NCBI GenBank assembly: GCA_026260175.1
Contig: JAKCWW010000043.1
Location: forward strand, 144,360 to 208,359
Origin: Reticulitermes lucifugus
Lineage: Eukaryota > Arthropoda > Insecta > Blattodea > Rhinotermitidae
DNA length: 64,000 nt
Direction of reading: 5' to 3'
Part shown: one piece after another, positions 36,831-47,530 of the stretch
Position numbering within the stretch: the first letter of the stretch is position 1
How the letters are laid out: the number at the start of each line of letters is the position of its first letter
The notes under the pieces: model-generated
Told to the model about the DNA's origin: nothing
The model's database searches: none
The model's input: only the letters and a program-made list of their open reading frames with translations
Translations under genes and position numbers: made by a program

Positions 36831-39381
36831 TTATTCTCCTGCCCTAGCTGAGAAGCCATTTCAAGTCTTTGTTAAGTTGTGTTAAGCAGTTAGAGAAGCC
36901 GCAACACTCCTTCTTCAAACCCTGAATGCAGATGAACCGCCTGTTACCCGGCAGCAACCCCCTCAATTACCCCATCATATTTCCTAACACAGTCACTTTT
37001 TATCTGTCGCTCCTGTTTTTATATTAGCGAGAAGACACGTGCTCGAGGCTGACTGGACCTCACGGCCACAAAGTGTATTCATCTTGAACAGACTTGGTGG
37101 TAGTAGGTTTTCTGCTTGGAAGATTACCGGTCCTTAGCACCTAGTTTGGTGGCTGTGCTGCCAAATTAACATGTTTAGTGTTAGATTTTAGTGTTTTGTT
37201 ACGGGTAGTGTATTGCCAAAGTGTAATATATATTGTCGAAGGGCCACAAGTAAGTATTAACTGTTGACTGATGACTGAAAACGTTTGTTACATTGATATA
37301 CTTTCTTAAACGCAAAAAACCTGCTATTAACAAGTGTCTGTTATAACCTAGATATCTTGTCCGTAGCACTGAAGGGTTAAAATTTTTTTAATACACTTGG
37401 GATGCTATTTTGTGGACGGTATAGGTATTATGTTACTTAAACCGTTAAACGAAAGATTACTTTATACAGTAGACTCTGATTACAAAAACACTGTGACGCA
37501 AAGATATCTGAGATTTGTCCACACGAGTGTGAAGTTTCAAAGTATCTTGGACTTGGAATAGTAAGTTCTAGTTTAGTTTAATTTGAAAATGTAGTTAAAT
37601 AAGTTGTCAGGTTTCTGTGCTTTTTTGCAGAGTCTTGGACAGTGCACTGTATATCTGTATGTATATACATAATATGTTTCAATATTCTAAACTGTTATCA
37701 CGTAAAATGATTTACTTTGTAGCGTGTGTGAGTTAAAGGTTGTTGTGAGGATTTGGGGTAGGAAACTATATGACAGAAAGGGCGATTTCAATTACAGGAC
37801 TTTCTTTAATGTGTAATATTTTAAATACACCAGTAGGCTAAGAATGCTTTTAGCGTTTTAGAGGGAAGGATGAAGGAATATTTTGTAGGCTGCATATGTA
37901 ACAGAAGTAAGGAATATGATAAATGCATACAAGATTCGCCTGAGAAAGTCAACGGACAGTCTAGTTAGGAAACCTATCATTAGAGAATAATTTTTAAATA
38001 TGCCTGAGAGAAATAGGATGTAAAGCTACAGATTAGAGATAATTGACCGAGAACAGATAAGTGTAGGTCGGATTGTGAGCTTTTTGAACACGATAGTGAA
38101 CCACACATTGCCATAGCAATTGTAATATCTTAACAGGGCTAGGCAATGGAATATTTTATAGGAAGATTCTGTACCTTGGAATTATTGTAGACAGCGGAGT
38201 GGTAGTAGCATTAAATAAAAGTTTGGTATCTTCTATGTTAGATATATGAAAGAATGAAGGAAAGCTGGTGGTGGAGGCTAGATTAATTCGTGGTTGACGT
38301 ATGTCATCTTAAGAGACCGAAGACCGGTTCTGTCTAGGTTTTCATAACATGTCTCAGACTCTTCTAGCAAGCGATGAGATTGTGCCTTAAAATTACGGCC
38401 GTATTTTTTCGCAGTCTTTCCATTTCACGAGTTACAATCACTCCAGTCCTTCCGTTCGGATGTAGGCTTTTCAGAACATCGGGGAGAGTCTCGAAAAAGT
38501 AGCTGCACAAAAAGCAACAGTAACGTTGCTTTGTCGCTGGTTCTGTCAGACTGCTCGGTGAGTGGCGGTTAATTGCAGGATGTTATTAATGGCACTTCTT
38601 ACTACACGCACTTGGGAATATATTTTATTACACCTTGCAAACTGAGAGACTTGTATATAATTTATGTTGACATTGACTACGTACTTTTAACATACTGTTC
38701 ATATGTAGGAATCATTGTTAGCGTAGCTCATAAAATGTCCCAAAAGGAATTGCATTTTTAATAGACCTAATCCTTCTAGTTCTTACGTGGGTGCCAGTGA
38801 TAAGATTATTGCTAACCCATAACGGAGTGTTTAATGGAAATGTGACCCTCAGCTTGTGAAAAGTGGTTTCTTTTCTAGAATCTGAACGTTCAATATTTTT
38901 TTCAATAAATCGGGCAATTGGAACATATACTAATCTAGCAGAACCCTGTCCACCATTCCAACAATATCTATGGGCTTAGGCAAATGTTCTCCAAATCAAG
39001 TTGTATGCATTTCTCATTTCCCTCATGTGTACTCTACGTAACTCATGTCGTCCCCTTTTATTTAGCAAGCATAAGTATTAGACGAAAACTGTCCGCAACT
39101 TGCAGTACATATTAAAGGTGACGTGTCCGATGTAAATAAAGATATATCGCGTTTCTTCACAACGAGGGTTGTCACACTGTCAGACACTGGCGCGCGGTTC
39201 ACTCTCTACCTGGATATTGTCCTGTAATGGGACACTGAAGTCTCAAGTGGCTTTCAGCAATCGAGCCAGTGATTGAGAGGAGTTCTGTGGAGCGACATGC
39301 AGTTTTATTTCCACTGTCTTGAACAAATTCCTAAACATTCCAAAATCTTTTTTTTATGTTGTATATACCGTGCATTTTATC
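36831..39381. other. Non-coding stretch
   Basis: Nothing recognisable. 39160-39260 is locally CpG-richer (CTGGCGCGCGGTTCAC) without a frame. Confidence 0.5.
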
Positions 39382-39930
39382 ATGAGTAGAAGTTAAAACT
39401 AACTAATGCACAAGATCATTAACAGAATATTTGTAACCCCTACTTACGTTTCGGCAATCAAGTTGCCATCCTCAGGAGGCGCATCAAAGAATCACAAGTA
39501 TCTATGGCATCCAGATACACATACATTTGGCATTATAATGGAAGTACGCAGCCGCTCACAATATTAAAATGAATAGATGCATATAGCCATAAAACCAAAC
39601 GTTAAGAGCAATAATACATGTGTCTGAATCAGTGATTATAAACTAATACGCCATATAACACAGAGTAAAAATTATATACAAATATTTTTACATGATTCAA
39701 CCAAGACGTTTAAAACATATAATACTTTTCTAAAAAAAATGTTAACTGGCTATTGGCTATGTATACAATCATGTCGTCGATCTACGTCTATCTCGTCCTG
39801 TAGCGTGGTGTGTTACATGTCTGGTAGGGTGTAGGAAGGCAACTTGATTGCCGAAACGTGTGTAGGGGTTACAAATACATCTCATCCTGTTAATAATCTT
39901 GTGCATTAGCTGGTTTTAACTTATACTTAT
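39382..39930. mobile_element. Foldback element with long inverted arms
   Basis: The left arm (39382-39473) and the reverse complement of the right arm (39832-39930) match over about 95 bp. The match includes AAGTTAAAAC, TAATGCACAAGAT, TTTGTAACCCCTAC and CGTTTCGGCAATCAAGTTGCC. The 350-bp AT-rich interior has no coding capacity. No obvious target duplication is seen. It could be a non-autonomous DNA element, or an inverted pair of terminal repeats of a retroelement such as a Penelope-like element. Confidence 0.75.
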
Positions 39931-41228
39931 ATTCCAAAACCTGTTTGAAAAGAAACCTTTACTGAACAGAAATCTGACACGGAAGAAAGTATTGTCCCAA
40001 GATTACAGTAACAATTACGTATCCTGTAATAAACTCTATGGTACGGAAACTGAACAGAAGATCATGAGTTTAACGGAAACGTGAAACAGAATTGGGGTCT
40101 CAGTTCTTCTGGGGTACGGCGCTGCTTCACTGGGTGACTGGCTCCAGGCTTTTCGAGACAGCGCAGCAGTAGCTAGCATCTTCAAAGGTGTCGCAGTGAC
40201 CCAGCACCATATACCACAAGAATGGTGATCGCAACTGTACCGCTGTGAAAGCCTAAAAACTCACATGAAATAGAATTTGACGGAAAATAATCTGTTGTGC
40301 CATTGAGACAAGTTACGAAAGGCGAGCAGCGCGTTACAATTGTTGCATTTTACTCTCTTATTACTCTCATAATTTTCACTTTGTAGACGCTAACTTCTGA
40401 TTTTCTCTTATAAGGAAGGTACACGTCATAGATCCAAGCAACAAGAATGTTGACGTCAGCAGTTCAAACGTGTGTTTATATTTTCTGCACAGCATGTCAG
40501 GTCTGATATGATGCCACTTTTTCATGAATAAAACGAAGACAGGCAATGTACGTATAAAATAACATTGGGGAGCTCTCGCATAACCATTTTTGCCGTGGAA
40601 AAGCAGTTAGTACTAAATATTATAAGCGTGTGTTGGTATTCTTGCCTTAGTCGCCATGTCGCATATTTCTTGCGCCGTATTATACTGTCATCTGTGGCCT
40701 GTCTGACTCTACCATATTTTTCCACATTATCTCTCACACGGCACGATTTTCGGACAAAATTTAAACATAAAATTGTGTTTTGATTATCTCTACAACTATG
40801 TCCGAAATATTTCTCACCCTAAGAAGAATTCAGCGAGATGTTATCAAAAACGTACATAGGCCTTCATGTAAAGTAACTGTTATTATTGTCATATTTTAAA
40901 GAAACTTGAATTTTCTCTACAGATTTTGGAGAAAACCTCAAATATCAAGTTTCGTAAAAATGCATCCAGTCGGAGCCGATTTGTTCCATGCGGACAGAGA
41001 CGGAGGGACAGACGGACGGACAGACGGACATGACAAAGCTAATTTTTGCTTTTCGCAATTTTGCAAACGCCCCTGAAACATACTTCTGTAATTATAACGT
41101 GTGTTCCTAATGTTCTTGAATTAAGGACTGATTTCGTAAAGCTAAACGGTCCTCTCCATCTGTAGTCCTTTCACCCATTGTCTTTTCAGCGCATGCAAAT
41201 CTTAATTTGTATTTGTTTAAATATGTCG
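39931..41228. other. Non-coding stretch upstream of the PDZ gene
   Basis: Contains opposed unsupported frames at 40522-40783 and the (GACG)n relic at 40960. No exon is seen. Confidence 0.5.
40960..41040 (-). repeat. (GACG)n-containing dispersed repeat relic
   Basis: GGACAGACGGACGGACAGAC then GGACATGACAAAGC, preceded by TTTCGTAAAAATGCATCCAG, has the plan of the element at 57150 in reverse. It sits 190 bp before the GA tract of the PDZ-gene flank. Confidence 0.4.
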
Positions 41229-41259
41229 AGGGAGAGAGAGAGAAAGAGAGAGAGAGAAG
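41229..41259. repeat. GA microsatellite
   Basis: An interrupted GA run on the plus strand. See the promoter entry for its position relative to the E-box. Confidence 0.9.
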
Positions 41260-42290
41260 ATTTTCACGTGACGTACAAAGGTAACCGCAATTATGTGAAT
41301 AACGTCGGTGGTACTAATATAAAAGTCTTGTTTCTTTTTTCTCTACATTGTCTAGGAATTTGTCACTCGGTAGCATTGCTACACACGTGATATTTACTCT
41401 CCTCTATAAATCTGTCTGGTTGCATGCCGGCTGACGTCATACGCGTTTCATCAGTACATAACTGTCTCCAGCGTGCGGCAGAACGGAGCCGTTGTGCTGT
41501 TTCGACGTGCTGTAGCCTTATTTATGACGTAAACTAATATTATAAAAAATGGTCACAATCTGTAACATGTCTACCGAAAACAAAACAAAACAAATCTATG
41601 TTCTTGTTGTAGGCTTAACGGAAGGATTTTTGATATTACTTGTTGTTTCATGCATCTTTATGACGTAGTGTTAATTTTTGTTCCGGAGTGTCCAGTTTGA
41701 CACTTGTTCTGTTTGAAGTATACATATCACTGATACATTAAGTTTACAGGTTTTGACATTTGCTCTGTACTTCTGTCAGTCTTACGACGTTATTGGGTGA
41801 TCGTATTTGTGTAGTATTTTATATCTAATTGCACGTTCATGTAAAAAGAAAATTGTATATCAACGTCCTTTTTAAACCTGAATGAACTAACTCACTGACA
41901 CTGACCCAGTTTTCATTATTCTGTTCAGTGTCACAGGTTAATTGGTTGACTGTTGTTATTTTTACTCTTTTCAATCAACTATCGATGTTTACGGACAGAG
42001 ACAAAGCCCATCATGTCCATGCTCACACGCGACACGTTTAACTTTCATGGGCTGGATATGTTACGTGCTTGAGGATATCAGTGTAAGAAATGTGTCCAGC
42101 CACTTTTCGGCAGTTAAAGCCAATTATTCGAGGCTTTACAGGATACAAATTCGTTTTTCTTTAAAATGTATCAACGGAAGGGAGTTTTCAATAAACACTG
42201 GGATGGAGAAAATTTACAGAAGTTTGCAGGCGATAAGCGTTCTTAATGTATAGTAAATTTATTGAATCTGACGACTGTGTGGTGCAGGTG

Positions 42291-42300
42291 GTCACGTGAC
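42291..42300. promoter_or_regulatory. Palindromic E-box immediately before the start codon
   Basis: GTCACGTGAC is a perfect 10-bp palindrome around the canonical CACGTG core, 6 bp upstream of the ATG at 42306. It would lie in the 5' leader or core promoter. It also supplies the in-frame TGA (42297-42299) that fixes the start of the reading frame. A binding role is inferred only from the motif. Confidence 0.5.
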
Positions 42301-42305
42301 GCTGG

Positions 42306-42981
42306 ATGGCGGACGAGGAAGAGTTCGGCGAATTGGCAGAGATCAACCTGTCCCAGTATGGGGGCCGCTGGGGGCGGAGTCCAGGCGGGGGCAGTGTCAG
42401 CGTCATCAGCAGCCCACATCACCATCATAACTCCACGTCACGTTTCTCGTCACAGCCCCCGCACCAGCCCTCCCAGCGCGCGGGGAGCTACGAGGCCGAG
42501 GACATCATGTACTCCCGGGGAGGCGGTTCCTCCCGCGGGCGTTCGGGCCTGTACTACTCCCCACCCGGCACTTCCTACACCATCGTGGAGCGCCCCACCA
42601 CTGCGCCCACACCGGGCAAACACCCGCGCGGCACATACCTGGGCTCCTCCACCACGTTCAGCAAACCCCTAGCGAACCACCATCACCACCATCATCACCA
42701 TATGGGTACTAACGGAAAGAAGCGACCCATCTCGCCGGAACAGGTGCTGAGGTATTTTGGGACGGGTGGCGGTGGCAGTGCGAGCAACAAGATGACGCAC
42801 CATACTGGGGGTGGGAGGCGGAGCGCCGTATCCAGCCCCGCGAGTAGTCCCCAGCAGCACCAGCAGCACCAGCATAACCTCAACATGCACCACGATCTGG
42901 TGGTGCGGACCGTCAACATGGTACGACCTCCCGAGTCTTCGCACGGCTTCGGTATCTGCGTTAAGGGCGGAAAAGACTCGG
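42306..42981 (+). CDS. dysc: First coding exon of a whirlin/dyschronic-like PDZ scaffold protein (partial gene)
   Basis: This exon encodes 225 complete codons plus one base. Residues 1-198 are low-complexity, rich in Gly, Ser, Pro and His, with HHHH at 38-41 and eight consecutive His at 125-132. A more ordered basic segment, RPISPEQVLRYFG, lies at about 140-152. From about residue 199 a PDZ domain begins: strand VVRTVNMVRP, then the carboxylate-binding loop HGFGI at 213-217 and VKGGKDS. The start is the first ATG after an in-frame TGA at 42297. The exon ends at a good donor (TCGG|GTGAGT) in phase 1 and joins 53355 to restore Gly226. Whirlin-family proteins are multi-PDZ scaffolds; fly Dyschronic acts in circadian output and Slowpoke channel control, which is known of the family and not shown here. 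The exon is far richer in GC and CpG than its surroundings. No harmonin-N-like domain is seen in it. Another PDZ scaffold such as a PDZD7-type protein remains possible. The exon itself is near certain; the orthology is probable. Confidence 0.8.
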
Positions 42982-43206
42982 GTGAGTTTACAAACCTCGC
43001 GAGATGTTTTTGTACAGGAAGGAGGGAGATGACGTGTATTGCTGCCGACTGTGAATAGATATGAAAACAGCTTTCACGCCCTGCTAAGCCCACTGAAACA
43101 TAGCAGTGTGGTTTTTGTAATATATTATTACGGTGTAAATCAATTTAATGCAAAGATAGAACCAACCAGGTAACGTTTTACATATACATATTATTCATTT
43201 ACATTC

Positions 43207-43237
43207 CAACATGTTTTAGCTCATTTGCCATTATCAG
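43207..43237 (-). repeat. Degenerate copy of the CTGANGA-stem-GAAAC motif
   Basis: On the minus strand CTGATAATGGC is followed by GCTAAAACATGTTGG. The flank CCAACATGTTT (plus strand) is identical to that at 35849. The core and stem are mutated. It lies 225 bp inside the intron after the first PDZ exon. Confidence 0.4.
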
Positions 43238-46200
43238 GGGTAAAACTACTGTTATGGGAAGGTACTGTAGGCCATTATATAAACAGCCAACAATAAAGGC
43301 CATTGAAACTAATGAATGAAAATAAAATTTCCTTATGTAATTACAAAGAATAAAATAATTGGAACATATTTTTAGTAAAATAATTACATATATGTTGTTC
43401 GATTAAATGAATTGTTATTGTAACTGTTATTATGTTGCTGGTATTACTCACCCTAGGGACAGCGTTAAAGTGTAACTTCTGAGAATACAGACTGTTCCGC
43501 ATAAGGTGTGCCAAACTTCAGCATGTTATTTTATGAGTCATTTAGAGTAAAAATGTTATATCAACATATGCTCGATTATCAACGCTGTGTATATAGGTAC
43601 AGCGTCCTTTATATTTTTATGCTGTCGTAATCAAGGTCATGAAATATTATGCTCTGAATATCTTGAACTGCTTGGCAACTATCCGATAATATTGGTGTTA
43701 TCCATTGTAATGGCTAACGAGCAGAAACATGTTGGACTGTGCACAAATAGCTTACACATATGTAAACAGCACTTTTCGCAGTTGGTTATATTATTTCATT
43801 AACAGTGTAGATTAGTTGCGTTAGTCTAAAATCGCTGCTACCATCACGTGACTTCATATGCCACAGACCCTTGCTCGTGGCTTTTCAAGTTTTATTGGCT
43901 TTTGAGTATGATCTCCTTCTGGTCGTTACTTTATCAGAAATCAGGATCTCCTACGGGTACTTCCTAATTATTATTATTATTATTTTTATTTTAATGCAGT
44001 TTAATAGGTCTTTGTGTACAGTGCTGAGACTGGGTAATGGTAATTGCTTATTACCTGCACCGACTCTCTTCGGAGCTATCCGGAGATTATTGGATAACCT
44101 TGTTTTTTCTTGCTTTACTTAAAAAATAAAATCTATATGAGAAGAGAGCATTTTCTGAAGAAATGACAATGTAATCATTTGACTGATCGTGTTATATGAA
44201 GATGTTATTTATGTAGGATTCGTTATTTATACTGAAGTAACTTGCCGTCGTAAAACAGACATTGGTTTGAGTGGGGAACTATGTTCCACATAGGACATCA
44301 AATAAACAGATTAATAAAATCCTTAGGCAGCAACTACAGAAATGTTTGCTTATCCCCAGTAAAAAGTATTAAGTCAAAATGTGACCCAATGTGTGAACAT
44401 TCCAAGTTCCTCTTGGCGTTATATTGTAATTGCCACCTGGCAGTGCAACTGCCAAGTAATACCATTCTATGTGAGGGTTACCTTAGGAAATGGACGGGCA
44501 GTGATGGGCTGAGTTAAATGGTAACCAAGTTCAATACGAATTTCATTTTCAGTTTCTTTTAAGGAGATTTTTTTGGATAATTAAGCAGCTGATTTTAATT
44601 TGCTGATTCGGCTGAATTAAGAGATTGTCGAGAACGTATACGTAAATGTCACATTCTTAGTTCGTCCTAACTTTGTGATCGAAACGGTAGCAGCCCCCTT
44701 TCACACTCCGGTATTTTGTAGGTTTAGAGCTCAGACCGCAGACCAGCTTTTCTGCTGGTATCTTTCGTGGTTACTCTCAGTCTCGCTAAGAGTTCCGCGG
44801 CAATACAACCAAGACCACTTCCATTTCACAAATACATTTTTCATTAATCATATAATTTTATACTAAAGAATCTGCGATAAAACAAAGAATAAACACAAGA
44901 ACAAGACCGCTTTGTTGGTACTCAGTCATCTTATTTATTGAGATATCCCAGCTTCTTCAAATAAAGAAGTAATAAATATTGTTTATACGAGGTTGAACAT
45001 AGGATTTTTTGGAAACATATGCTGGTAAGTTAGTTGCTGTTACCAGGCTGACATATTGTGGGAACATAATGACATATAAACATGCAGAGGAATAATATTA
45101 TTCCCAGGCTAACAGTTTCTATCACTTAAAGCTGCTTTAAGTGAGGTGCATGATTGAATCAATACATAGGAGAGGAAGTGTGAATATTTAACTTAAAGAC
45201 TAGTAAATATATAAAAACTTTTCACTGAAATACGCTCTCTCGTTAGTAATTCTGCTCTTCGCAACGTGTTGTTTTCCTTATATGCGTCGCAAATATTTCA
45301 CAAGAATGGTATATTTCATTTGCTGATTCACTGTACTTACCTTACCGTTATTTTTAAATATCCATTTGAAACACTTTTAACAAGAAATATGGGGAATGCC
45401 CCAGGCGCCAAACAATATTTGCTGGTTATATATAACAAACAGGTACCCTACGTTATGTCACGTGACAAATTTAAGAAAAAACGCCGAATTTGAAAGACTT
45501 TAGAATCTTATTAAGCAGAAGAGCAATTGAAATTTTGGACATTTTTTATCGTCTCAGGCTAAACCCCACAAAGGTCTATATTTAATTTACTGTGGCATAT
45601 TTTTATTCTGTTAAACGCTTTTATCCTGTGGTTTAATTGATGACTGAGATTATGGACAACGTCCAAAATGTCAGTCGTGTCTACGACAGTATACTATAGT
45701 CAGAATCCTTTAAATGTGAGATGAGTTGTTTGGTTTCTGCAGGGTTTGTTGTTATTAAGTTAATTCAAAGCTGAAAAACGTAACATCACACATAATAACC
45801 TTGATACTGCTACTGCCATCATTTCAGAAAACTAATTCCGTTTTATTTATCAAATATCTGTTTTCTTTCCTTTGCTTCGGATACTGACAGACGCCGAAGG
45901 TGAGTTATGTAAAATAGTTATAATTACTTTTGTAATAGTAATTTTAAATTTGTTATTAAGGTGTTTGGTTTTGATTCTGCTTATTCCTTCTCTTGCTCTT
46001 TTTAAGCACATTTATCTTCATTCTTTATTTACATTGCTGCACAATAAGTCTTCATTTCGTGGAGTTATTTTCTTAAATTGTCAGAAGTTATCTAGCACCG
46101 TGACTGAAAAAGTATAATTATTATCTCCATAATAAGCTGTACATATTAACGTTATTACTCTAAATGTAACCCACGCTGTAAAGAGAAATTCCCTTACATT

Positions 46201-46749
46201 GGTCGTTCAACTGGGCATGAATTTCCTTTGTATCTTTTCTAAATTCCATTTTCATATTAAATTTACCCTGACGTATCATTTTTCTATTAATCCCTTTTAT
46301 CCCGTATTTTAAATTCTGGCTGAGTTATTGCCTTTAATGATAGGCAAGGAAGGGGGACGTTTTGTCTCACAGCAATTTACGGAAAGATCTTAGTTTCTGA
46401 AGTTTGCAGTTGTTATGTCAACTCAGAAAGAGAGGGGCATGATGATTACATGACAAATTCTTAGTCGGAAAGCTCTTGATCAACCATATACAGTTATTCC
46501 CTTCACACTGGATGAAGTAGTGTCGAATTATAGGGGCTTTGTACATAAAGCGACTTCATTGTTAAACTTTGGCTTAGTTTTGCACTGAACTTGTTTCCTT
46601 GTCTGTCTAATCCAACGCGTTATACAATGTAACCTAATAACTTTCAGCATTCCTCTTTCTTACTGTCTTCGAAATGATACTGGACAGGATTTTGCCCGAG
46701 TGCTTCAGTTTTCTTCTGTCAATATTATTATAAAAATGCTCCCTACTCA

Positions 46750-47530
46750 TAAATGACCTACTACTGACGCATCTTCAGCACCTGTAAACAAAATATTTCT
46801 CTCTCCTCTCCAAGAATTTAAAATACTGGGCGATTCTACAAGCAGATCGCTTTTCTTACCTTTACCAAGTTAGACATAGGTTGTCAACCCATCTAAAATT
46901 CATTCATTCCTCCATACAGGTCTATAATATTCATGTTGTTACTGTTTTAAGGCCATTTTCCTTTTTAAATATTTCTCCCCTTTTCTTTAAACGTCTGTTA
47001 TTTTTACCTCTTTTTCGGTTTATCTCCATTAATTTGGCCCTGATCATATAAAAATTGCAGTTTATATTGCTTTTTTAATTTGAAAATTTTAACATTCTTC
47101 TGTTTTGAATTTTAACTTGGTACTATTCTTTAACTTCCCCATCCTTTAACTTCTTAAGGAATTTTTCCGTATAAAACTTGCGTGCTGCTTGGTTTTTACT
47201 GAGAGTCTCTCCCTAACCTCTTCAACCACCAGCCAGTTATCAGTATCACAGTCAGCTAACCCGAAAATCGGACATAAAGTACACTTGAATGCCATCTCCT
47301 CTCTGTCAAGATTTGATTAATCTACTTGTGAGTCTTCACATCAGGCGTGGCCCAATTGTGTTCATGAATGTTTCGATGTAGGAACATAGCACTACGGGAG
47401 TTAGATTTTCGATGTACAGCAGGTTATTATTTTAGTGCCATTATCATTACTATTTTCATGTAAACTCTCTTTAGCAACTATCGGTTTGAAAATACCTTCT
47501 GTTCCTAATTTTGCATTGAAATTTCCTGAT
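46750..47530 (-). mobile_element. LINE relic, endonuclease end to RT start (family A), antisense in the intron
   Basis: Minus-strand translation starts DFNAKLGTEGIFKPIVAKES, then LHENSNDNGTK, the GDFNAK(I/L)G block of an APE-type endonuclease. It continues through LADCDTDNWLVVEEVRERLS (the SDH-region equivalent) to NLVKVRKSDLLVESPSILNSW upstream of RT. Stops and frameshifts are frequent. It lies inside the PDZ-gene intron, opposite to the gene. Confidence 0.75.

Larger units (their letters stand above)
41229..42305 (+). promoter_or_regulatory. Putative 5' flank/promoter region of the PDZ gene with GA tract and E-boxes
   Basis: A purine GA-repeat run (41229-41259) is followed at once by TCACGTGA (41264-41271). 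A 10-bp perfect palindrome, GTCACGTGAC, lies at 42291-42300, six bases before the start codon. Two more TCACGTGA sites follow exon 1 at 43844-43851 and 45458-45465. CACGTG is the canonical E-box of bHLH factors (CLK/CYC, USF, MYC), and GA repeats are GAGA-factor type sites. I cannot place the transcription start. A CAG at 42287-42289 could be a splice acceptor of an upstream untranslated exon, but its pyrimidine tract is poor. Confidence 0.4.

Noticed and set aside
39448-39475. A complete hammerhead ribozyme
   Set aside because: CUGANGA and GAAAC halves are present, but the required UH cleavage strand and stem I pairing could not be found, and an extra base precedes stem II.
42306-43058. A single 250-codon gene
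   Set aside because: The last 25 codons follow a strong donor at 42982 and break the PDZ domain. Splicing to 53355 restores it in phase.
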